From Escarpia spicata (Eukaryota > Annelida > Polychaeta > Sabellida > Siboglinidae): a stretch of 64,000 bases of DNA. The position numbers and the translations under genes are program-made. The stretch covers positions 32,215,549 through 32,279,548 of the forward strand of contig OZ023207.1 in assembly GCA_963995525.1 (NCBI GenBank), written 5' to 3'. The notes under the pieces were generated by a model. It saw only the letters and a program-made list of their open reading frames with translations. It was not told the origin of the DNA and did not search any database. Below, piece by piece: positions 24,101 through 36,100 of the stretch. Positions within the stretch are counted from its first letter, which is position 1. Each line of letters opens with the position of its first letter.

Positions 24101-27100
24101 GTAACGTTGTAAGTTTGACAACAATTTATAGATTTTGTCACTAAAGAAATGCGAAAATAGTTCGCATCCTTCCACTGCCGAGCTAAATTCCGGATGTAGC
24201 TGAGGATTGTGACCACCAAGAGATCTCATCAGACAAAACATAATTGTTGCTAGCGTTTTCTAAACAATCCTGGAAATATAATGTTTTTATCTCCAGTATC
24301 AAGGCATTGCATTCATCCCGTGACGTGACGTACAACTGGTGATGAATTTCAAGTTTGGTTTTCCTCCAAAGATTTTCCAGTTTCTGTTTCTTTTCACGGG
24401 CATCGTCAATGTCCGCGTCGTACCATGGGTGGGTCAAGTTGGTTTGTGTGCTTACAGTGCGCCACGGAGCGTGTTTATCCAGACACTTCGTTAAGTTGCT
24501 GTTGTACGTAGCGACTAATTCACCCACTTGCATATATTTACAGCACGATGTCATATCAGCACAAAGTGATTTTATTTCAAGTTCAATATAAAAGTCCAAT
24601 GATAACCCGGATGTCTTACTTGATACCGGGGGGTGGAAGACAACCCATACGTTGAATGTCATACAGTGCAGGTTAACGAACTGCAAACGGAGTAGTTCAA
24701 TGGTTGTTGCAGTGTACATTTGCCACTCCACCGCCATGACCAGAAGCACGAGCGACATGTTGGTGTATATATCCGGGCGGGGTTACTTACTTATTAATAA
24801 TAATAATAACAAAACTTCTGAACAAACCAGAATTGCTAAGCGTGTAATCAATTCAATTATGAGTGGACAGTAAAAACTGGACTGAACAGGTGTGAGGAGG
24901 TGAGAGCAACTGTTGAAGGTGAGAAACTTACCTGTCTTGATGGCCTTGCCATACACCCCGCCTGCAGCAGGGTAAGCTTCTTGTTTAACTGCGCCCCCGT
25001 ATGCCGATGTAGGGTATTTACCCCCAGGGTAAGGGGCGTAGGCTGAGGTAGTGGGTGGGGGGGAGGGGCTGCGTTGTCTCTTCACCCCCTGAACAGAGAC
25101 ACATAGACACATGAGAGAAGTCTCTCACAGGATGTGATCACAGTTTTATACATCGCGTCTTAAGACTCATTATTTTCAACTTGCTTTTAATGTCTAGTTT
25201 GATATGACTCACTCCCTGTCATCATATGATAATATTTATTATTGCTATTATTTTGGTTGTCTACTATTATACTAGCTAGTATATTATTTTATAATTATTT
25301 ATTCATTAATATTTATTGTATATATTAATTTGATTTAATTTGGTTTACAATTTTACTATCTTAGACTCATATTTTTATTTAAATATCTAGTATAATTTTT
25401 GTATTATTATACAAGAGTTATAGCTATTTAAATGTTCTGTCAGACTGAATTTACGTTTACATCACCAAGTCTTACGTATGTGTACATAATTATATTGTTT
25501 TTATTGTAGTCAGTTTTTATTGTACTCTGTAATCACAAATGAACAGTCTTACTGTTGATACCAGTGTCTAAATAAAGTTAATTATTATTATTAATAATAA
25601 AGGTAAAGGTAATTTCTTGTACAGCGCAGTATCCAGTCCTTAGGACATTTCACTCCCTGGGAACACCATATCGACTTCTCTGGGAAGCATTCAGCCATGC
25701 TGCAATTAATGCGCAAATACTATTCGTACCACTGTCTATAGCCAGGTACTCATTCATACAGCTGAGTCAACTGGAGCGACGTAGAGTGAACGAACTTGAC
25801 CATGGCTTGACACTGCAGCACAGGATTAAAAACCGGTTTCTCTCGATTGAGAATTCAATGTTCTAGCCACTGCACCACTGCGCTCCAATAAAAGACATTG
25901 CCTGCCATCACTATATTTATAAGCTGACTTTTGATCATTGTAAATACATCTCCTCCAAGGCGCCGATGTTCACTCGCCTCTCTTGTATGTTCACTCGCCT
26001 CTCTTGTATGTTCACTCGCCTCTCTTGTATGTTCACTCGCCTCTCTTGTATGTTCACTCGCCTCTCTTGTATGTTCACTCGCCTCTCTTGTATGTTCACT
26101 CGCCTCTCTTGTATGTTCACTTGCTTCTCTTGTATGTTCATTTGCATCATTAGACCATTGGCCTCTGTTATAGCAACTGGTGATGTATTTCAGAAAACAC
26201 AACGATGGTTCGTCAGACTTATTTAATTACGTCTTTTTGATGTTACGCTTTTCTGGATGGTCGTAATATGAGGTAGAATGACCCGTGGAGACAGTAGAGG
26301 TGGCTATACATGTGACTAGGATCTACAATTTACATTTCTGGTGCGGGTGGCATAGTATTAAAATATGAGACTCTCAATCAACAGAATTCGGGTTTGAATC
26401 CTCCCATTGCTCTTCTGAAGATTCAGCAATTTTGTTCACTCCACATTGCTTCAGCTGGATGAATGAGTACCTGGCTATAGACAGTGGTGGATATTTGTGA
26501 CTTTTTCAACATGTGAAAACCCACCACTGCTTTACTGAGGACACTATTTCTGTGACACATCACTGAGGACACTATTTCTGTGACACATCACTGAGGACAC
26601 TGTTTCTGTGACACATCACCGAGGACACTATTTCTGTGACACATCACCGAGGATACTATTTCTGTGACACATCACCGAGGACACTATTTCTGTGACACAT
26701 CACTGAGGACACTGTTTCTGTGACACATCACCGAGGACACTATTTCTTTGACACATCACCGAGGACACTATTTCTGTGACACATCACCGAGGACATTATT
26801 TCTGTGACACATCACCGAGGACACTATTTCTGTGACATATCACCGAGGACACTATTTCTGTGACACATCACTGAGGACACTATTTCTGTGACACACCAGC
26901 AAGTGTCCTGATAACATATCCTGGTGGTGACAGTCTTCAGTATACAACATCATTTTAAAGAGCAGGTCCAGAGACACCTTCTTTGACCAGTGTCACTATG
27001 AGTACCGTGATGTACTGTTGATGTGGCAGGGGCATGTACTTGACCGGCCGTCCACTCATGGGTCCTCCAGGCATGAAGATCGGGTGTCCAGGCATGGGCA

Positions 27101-30100
27101 GCGTGGGGGTGTGGTACTGTTGGGGCATGGCCAGCAACTCACTGCAAGGAAACACAGTCGAGTCGTCACATGAACATAACTTATTAATTACTCATACTGT
27201 AATTTGTCATGGTAGGGTATTATAAGTGATTAAACTTGTTTTTTTCTTATTTAATGCATTACTTGATGTTTAACCATTAATCTAGTCAATATACTATACC
27301 AAATACTAATGTATAATTTTATTTATTTATGTATTTAGTAGACAACCTATTTTTTTTTAAAGTAAATAAATAAAAAAACACCTATTCATGTATGTAGTAC
27401 TAGCAGTATGTACTATTCACCTTGTTCCAGACGAATGCACTGTTTTAATGTTATGGTGTCATTTTATGGAATAAGGAAACTGATTGTTAAAATGATTTTG
27501 ACCTGGTGGTCGTCGACATCAGCCTCTTGTGGTTGCCAGAGGATCTCCTCCGTTGCAGCAGGTGTAATCCATTGTAAATATGTTCAGAAATTTGTATTGT
27601 GACCAAAATAAAGTTCTATTCTACATCACTTGGTACCATGTAGTTGTCATAGCAATGATGCTTCCAATTTTGACAATGAATCAATTATGTGTATTCTAAC
27701 TGTGATATTAGGTTACTAAAGCAGCTCTTTTATTATAATTTATAAATGTTAACAATGAGTAAGTACTAAACTTGACAGTATAAGATGTCAATACACAATA
27801 TACCTAGCCACTTATTGACTAGTAAAACTGGAGAATTGACGGCCAGATTTAGCAGGTGGAAGTTTTCTCAAATGAAATGTAGAACAGAGTTAGAAAATAA
27901 CCAGATTTAAAATGTGTTATTTCCAGACTGTTCCTTCTCCAACCTGTGGTCCTTCATCTGGGCGCGTTTGCGAGACTCGTCCTCGTGATGGAGGACCTTC
28001 TTGAGCCGAGAGAACAACTCGTGCTTCTCCTGCTTCAGCTGCTCCATCTTCTGCTGCAGCTCACTGACCTGTCACAGGACACACGGTACAGTGGCACCCC
28101 TCTGGTAAGGGGGGCAGTCTCTTCACAGTGCTTCATGTATCATAATGACCCTATGTACTGGGACACTTATAATTAATTATCAGCTGTCCCAAAACATACG
28201 GTGCATAAAAATAAATCTCAGATTCAATGTCCCAATACTTAGGGACGTGAACAAATCCTGACGTCATATCGTCCTTGTCTATAACCCTGCTACTACCCTG
28301 GTACCTATTTTTGAGTGTCTCAATGGCCTTATATCCCGTGTGTCCAAATACATAGGGACAAAAATAATTATATTTATTAAGGTTTCCCAAAACATATGGT
28401 ACAGAAAAATAATAATTTGTCTAGATTTTATGGTGTCCCAAAACATACGGTGTCCCAGTAGATACGGTGCCCCAGTAGATACGGTGCCCCAGTAGATACG
28501 GTGCCCCAGTAGATACGGTGCCCCAGTAGATACGGTGCCCCAGTAGTTACGGTGCCCCAGTAGATACGGTGCCCCAGTAGTTACGGTGCCCCAGTAGATA
28601 CGGTGCCCCAGTAGATACGGTGCCCCAGTAGTTACGGTGCCCCAGTAGATACGGTGCCCCAGTAGATACGGTGCCCCAGTAGATACGGTGCCCCAGTAGA
28701 TACGGTGCCCCAGTAGTTACGGTGCCCCAGTAGATACGGTGCCCCAGTAGATACGGTGCCCCAGTAGTTACGGTGCCCCAGTAGATACGGTGCCCCAGTA
28801 GATACGGTGCCCCAGTAGTTACGGTGCCCCAGTAGATACGGTGCCCCAGTAGATACGGTGCCCCAGTAGATACGGTGCCCCAGTAGTTACGGTGCCCCAG
28901 TAGTTACGGTGCCCCAGTAGATACGGTGCCCCAGTAGATACGGTGCCCCAGTAGATACGGTGCCCCAGTAGATACGGTGCCCCAGTAGTTACGGTGCCCC
29001 AGTAGATACGGCTGTGGCTAGTCTCATATACTTTACTGTTACGGAAATTATTTTGGCTGTTCTAGGGTGGCCATAGTTGCAAGGTGGCTGCATTACTGAG
29101 ATGACCATGAAGAAATAAATTCACAACTGATTTCCAGACAATTACATTATATAAATTTTGTATTCTAATTCAAAACCAATTACAGCATGCCAGTTCTGCT
29201 TCAAAGGTATGAATTCCATGTCGTCATATCAACATGTCAACATAGTTACTATAGGCAAACTCGACACAAAAAAGCCACCTATTTTAGAACAACTTTGTTT
29301 AATAAATATAATTTCAAACATCCCATACAAATAAAAAAACTACAATGTTACAATTCTGGAACTGATGTTTAAATTCCAATGTCACTGACCCCCTTTTCCA
29401 CAAACAGTGGTGTATATCAACTCTCGATAATGAAAAAAACCCAGAAACGTGAATATTTCATCCTCAATTTGTTTTCATGACTCAATAAACTTGCAAGACT
29501 TCTTACAACAAAGTATGACAGTGGTGTTTCGGTTAAGTCAAAAATCACATACTGTGTACCGCAGGGTTTCCCCAGCAGGGTAAAATTACATACCCAAAAA
29601 TAATTCTAGGGTACAGATACGTACCCAAAATAAAAAAAATTTAATGACGAAGAATGAGCCCGTGCCAACATGTTTATGCTAGCTATTCTGTGATTTACTA
29701 AATGTGGTATTCACTGCGGGACTGAAGCCTTCACCTCAGGATAGAACACAGCATACCAGTATATTGGTAGGCTTAGTGTAAAGAATACAGCGTACTGTCA
29801 TGGCTGTATATGTTTTGCGATGTTTTTGAGTATTAATTGTTTCTTGGTGAAGAAAATTAACACAAGATGCCATACTGCATCATGAATCAGACTATTTATT
29901 CTCAAATGTGAAGGAAAGTTTACAATTTTCCTGCTGACTGTTACATTTGTCATTCATTCTCCTACGAAACATGGAAATGATCACCATGAGCCGGGCGGGA
30001 TTTCCGACTCCAAATGCCGGGAAATCGCTTCTCCAAGCATCTAGAAACACATTTTTTCAGGGGGAGGGCCCCCAGACTCCACGCCCACTGAGGCATGTTT

Positions 30101-33100
30101 GCCTGTCAGTTCCGTGGTCTAATAACTGACTAACTCCATATCCAAATTATTTGTTCTGGTGGAAATCCTGTACCTGTACTGTGCACAAACCAGCAACTAG
30201 GACTTACCTGGTCTTTTGTCTGTTCCAAAGTGAGACTGTCCTCAGCTTCCTTCTTCCTCCTCAGTTCCTTTTCCTTCTTCTGTCGTTCCAATGCCTCATC
30301 ATGCTCTTGTTCTGTAACCATGGTAACGGAAGGAATCATGATATGGTAACGGATGTCTCTTGTCACAGGACCAGTTTATATTATATATTATGTTGTTAAC
30401 TTGTTAGATGTTATTCTATATTAAAGGAAAACAAAGAGCATTTTTGGGCCAATGTATTTAAGAGTTAATAAAAACCGCCTATAAGCAGCTACCAACTAGT
30501 GTCAAGAATACTACGCCAACGCAGTTTACTAGAGAACCTTGATGAGGCCACATGTACAACTTAAACTGCACAGAATGCGTCATTGAGATAGAAATCTTGA
30601 AATCACCATTGTCTACTTTTCCCAGTTTGTCAGTTCTGAACTCAGAACATTACTCTAGGTTTATTTCAAATAACCATTTGTTTACGGTTTTAATGATTTG
30701 TTCTGATGATGCAGCTTTCAGTGAGATCAGTTATTTTTTGTATATTGTGATTTGTTTATATCGACAGCTGATACGCCAATAGCAGACCCCAGCAGTGAAT
30801 TTTTTTCATCATTTCATTTGCTTTGTCGCTGGAACTAGAAAAATGTGACATCCGCATGGTGCATGATATGGCTTTATAACAGTCGTTACACGTGTATGAT
30901 GTGGCATTATAACAGTCGTTACACGTGTATGATGTGGCTTTATAACAGTCGTTACACGTGTATGATGTGGCTTTATAACAGTCGTTACACGTGTATGATG
31001 TGGCTTTATAACAGTCGTTACACGTGTATGATATGGCTTTATAACAGTCGTTACACGTGTATGATATGGCTTTATAACAGTCGTTACACGTGTATGATGT
31101 GGCATTATAACAGTCGTTACACGTGTATGATATGGCTTTATAACAGTCGTTACACGTGTATGATATGGCTTTATAACAGTCGTTACACGTGTATGATGTG
31201 GCTTTATAACAGTCGTTACACGTGTATGATATGGCTTTATAACAGTCGTTACACGTGTATGATATGGCTTTATAACAGTCGTTACACGTGTATGATATGG
31301 CTTTATAACAGTCGTTACACGTGTATGATGTGGCATTATAACAGTCGTTACACGTGTATGATATGGCTTTATAACAGTCGTTACACGTGTATGATATGGC
31401 TTTATAACAGTCGTTACACGTGTATGATGTGGCATTATAACAGTCGTTACACGTGTATGATGTGGCTTTATAACAGTCGTTACACGTGTATGATATGGCT
31501 TTATAACAGTCGTTACACGTGTATGATGTGGCTTTATAACAGTCGTTACACGTGTATGATGTGGCTTTATAACAGTCGTTACACGTGTATGATGTGGCTT
31601 TATAACAGTCGTTACACGTGTATGATGTGGCTTTATAACAGTCGTTACACGTGTATGATATGGCTTTATAACAGTCGTTACACGTGTATGATGTGGCTTT
31701 ATAACAGTCGTTACACGTGTATGATGTGGCATTATAACAGTCGTTACACGTGTATGATGTGGCTTTATAACAGTCGTTACACGTGTATGATATGGCTTTA
31801 TAACAGTCGTTACACGTGTATGATGTGGCTTTATAACAGTCGTTACACGTGTATGATGTGGCTTTATAACAGTCGTTACACGTGTATGATATGGCTTTAT
31901 AACAGTCGTTACACGTGTATGATGTGGCTTTATAACAGTCGTTACACGTGTATGATATGGCTTTATAACAGTCGTTACACGTGTATGATGTGGCTTTATA
32001 ACAGTCGTTACACGTGTATGATGTGGCTTTATAACAGTCGTTACACGTGTATGATGTGGCTTTATAACAGTCGTTACACGTGTATGATGTGGCTTTATAA
32101 CAGTCGTTACACGTGTATGATATGGCTTTATAACAGTCGTTACACGTGTATGATGTGGCTTTATAACAGTCGTTACACGTGTATGATATGGCTTTATAAC
32201 AGTCGTTACACGTGCATGATATGGCTTTATAACAGTCGTTACACGTGTATGATATGGCTTTATAACAGTCGTTACACGTGCATGATATGGCTTTATAACA
32301 GTCGTTACACGTGTATGATGTGGCATTATAACAGTCGTTACACGTGCATGATATGGCTTTATAACAGTCGTTACACGTGTATGATGTGGCTTTATAACAG
32401 TCGTTACACGTGTATGATGTGGCATTATAACAGTCGTTACACGTGTATGATGTGGCATTATAAGTCGTTACATGTGTATGATGTGGTATTATAACAGTCG
32501 TTACACGTGTATGATGTGGCATTATAACAGTCATTACACGTGTATGATGTGGCATTATAAGTCGTTACACGTGTATGATGTGGCATTATAACAGTCGTTA
32601 CACGTGTATGATGTGGTATTATAACAGTCGTTACACGTGTATGATATGGCTTTATAACAGTCGTTACACGTGTATGATGTGGCATTATAACAGTCGTTAC
32701 ACGTGTATGATATGGCTTTATAACAGTCGTTACACGTGTATGATGTGGCATTATAACAGTCGTTACACGTGTATGATATGGCTTTATAACAGTCGTTACA
32801 CGTGTATGATGTGGCATTATAACATTCGTTACACGTGTATGATGTGGCATTATAAGAGTCGTTACACGTGTATGATGTGGCATTATAACAGTCGTTACAC
32901 GTGTATGATGTGGCATTATAACAGTCGTTACACGTGTATGATGTGGCATTATAAGAGTCGTTACATGTGTATGATGTGGCATTATAACAGTCGTTACATG
33001 TGTATGATGTGGCATTATAACAGTCGTTACACGTGTATGATGTGGCATTATAACAGTCGTTACACGTGTATGATGTGGCATTATAAGTCGTTACACGTGT

Positions 33101-36100
33101 ATGATGTGGCATTATAAGAGTCGTTACACGTGTATGATGTGGCATTATAACAGTCGTTACACGTATATGATGTGGCATTATAAGTCGTTACACGTGTATG
33201 ATGTGGCATTATAACAGTCGTTACACGTGTATGATGTGGCATTATAACAGTCGTTACACATGTATGATGTGGCATTATAAGTCGTTACACGTGTATGATG
33301 AGGCATTATAAGTCTTTACACGTGTATGATATGTCATTACAACAGTCGTTACACGTGTATGATGTGGCATTATAACAGTCGTTACACGTATATGATGTGG
33401 CATTATAAGTCGTTACACGTGTATGATGTGGCATTATAACAGTCGTTACACGTGTATGATGTGGCATTATAACAGTCGTTACACATGTATGATGTGGCAT
33501 TATAAGTCGTTACATGTGTATGATGTGGTATTATAACAGTCGTTACACGTGTATGATGTGGCATTATAACAGTCATTACATGTGTATGATGTGGCATTAT
33601 AAGTCGTTACACGTGTATGATGTGGCATTATAAGTCGTTACACGTGTATGATGTGGTATTATAACAGTCGTTACACATGTATGATATGGCATTATAACAG
33701 TCGTTACATGTGTATGATGTGGTATTATAACAGTCGTTACATGTGTATGATGTGGCATTATAAGTCGTTACACGTGTATGATGTGGCATTATAAGTCGTT
33801 ACACGTGTATGATGTGGTATTATAACAGTCGTTACACATGTATGATATGGCATTATAACAGTCGTTACATGTGTATGATGTGGCATTATAAGTCGTTACA
33901 CATGTATGATATGGCATTATAAGTCGTTACACGTGTATGATGTGGTATTATAACAGTCGTTACACGTGTATGATATGGCATTATAACAGTCGTTACATGT
34001 GTATGATGTGGTATTATAACAGTCGTTACACATGTATGATATGGCTTTATAACAGTCGTTACACGTGTATGATATGGCTTTATAACAGTCGTTACACGTG
34101 TATGATATGGCTTTATAACAGTCGTTACACGTGTATGATGTGGCATTATAACAGTCGTTACACGTGTATGATGTGGCTTTATAACAGTCGTTACACGTGT
34201 ATGATATGGCTTTATAACAGTCGTTACACATGTATGATATGGCTTTATAACAGTCGTTACACGTGTATGATGTGGCTTTATAACAGTCGTTACACGTGTA
34301 TGATATGGCTTTATAACAGTCGTTACACGTGTATGATGTGGCATTATAACAGTCGTTACACGTGTATGATATGGCTTTATAACAGTCGTTACACGTGTAT
34401 GATATGGCTTTATAACAGTCGTTACACGTGTATGATATGGCTTTATAACAGTCGTTACACGTGTATGATGTGGCATTATAACAGTCGTTACACGTGTATG
34501 ATATGGCTTTATAACAGTCGTTACACGTGTATGATATGGCTTTATAACAGTCGTTACACGTGTATGATGTGGCATTATAACAGTCGTTACACGTGTATGA
34601 TATGGCTTTATAACAGTCGTTACACGTGTATGATATGGCTTTATAACAGTCGTTACACGTGTATGATGTGGCTTTATAACAGTCGTTACACGTGTATGAT
34701 GTGGCTTTATAACAGTCGTTACACGTGTATGATGTGGCTTTATAACAGTCGTTACACGTGTATGATGTGGCTTTATAACAGTCGTTACACGTGTATGATA
34801 TGGCTTTATAACAGTCGTTACACGTGTATGATATGGCTTTATAACAGTCGTTACACGTGTATGATGTGGCATTATAACAGTCGTTACACGTGTATGATGT
34901 GGCTTTATAACAGTCGTTACACGTGTATGATATGGCTTTATAACAGTCGTTACACGTGTATGATGTGGCTTTATAACAGTCGTTACACGTGTATGATGTG
35001 GCTTTATAACAGTCGTTACACGTGTATGATGTGGCTTTATAACAGTCGTTACACGTGTATGATGTGGCTTTATAACAGTCGTTACACGTGTATGATGTGG
35101 CTTTATAACAGTCGTTACACGTGTATGATGTGGCTTTATAACAGTCGTTACACGTGTATGATATGGCTTTATAAGTCGTTACACGTGTATGATGTGGCTT
35201 TATAACAGTCGTTACACGTGTATGATATGGCTTTATAACAGTCGTTACACGTGTATGATGTGGCTTTATAACAGTCGTTACACGTGTATGATATGGCTTT
35301 ATAACAGTCGTTACACGTGTATGATGTGGCTTTATAACAGTCGTTACACGTGTATGATGTGGCTTTATAACAGTCGTTACACGTGTATGATATGGCTTTA
35401 TAACAGTCGTTACACGTGTATGATGTGGCTTTATAACAGTCGTTACACGTGTATGATATGGCTTTATAACAGTTGTTACACGTGCATGATATGGCTTTAT
35501 AACAGTCGTTACACGTGTATGATATGGCTTTATAACAGTCGTTACACGTGTATGATGTGGCATTATAACAGTCGTTACACGTGTATGATGTGGCATTATA
35601 AGAGTCGTTACACGTGTATGATGTGGCATTATAACAGTCGTTACACGTGTATGATGTGGCATTATAAGAGTCGTTACACGTGTATGATGTGGCATTATAA
35701 GAGTCGTTACATGTGTATGATGTGGCATTATAACAGTCGTTATATGTGTATGATGTGGCATTATAACAGTCGTTACACGTGTATGATGTGGCATTATAAC
35801 AGTCGTTACACGTGTATGATGTGGCATTATAAGTCGTTACACGTGTATGATGTGGCATTATAAGAGTCGTTACACGTGTATGATGTGGCATTATAACAGT
35901 CGTTACACGTATATGATGTGGCATTATAAGTCGTTACACGTGTATGATGTGGCATTATAACAGTCGTTACACGTGTATGATGTGGCATTATAACAGTCGT
36001 TACACATGTATGATGTGGCATTATAAGTCGTTACACGTGTATGATGAGGCATTATAAGTCTTTACACGTGTATGATATGTCATTACAACAGTCGTTACAC

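Noticed and set aside
30756..35827. Very long frames (599 and 636 codons) with YTCNDCYKA repeats resembling a cysteine-rich protein
   Set aside because: They are read-outs of the 33-bp array. Frames are open on both strands, variation ignores codon positions, and the stretch lies within GPS2 intron 1.
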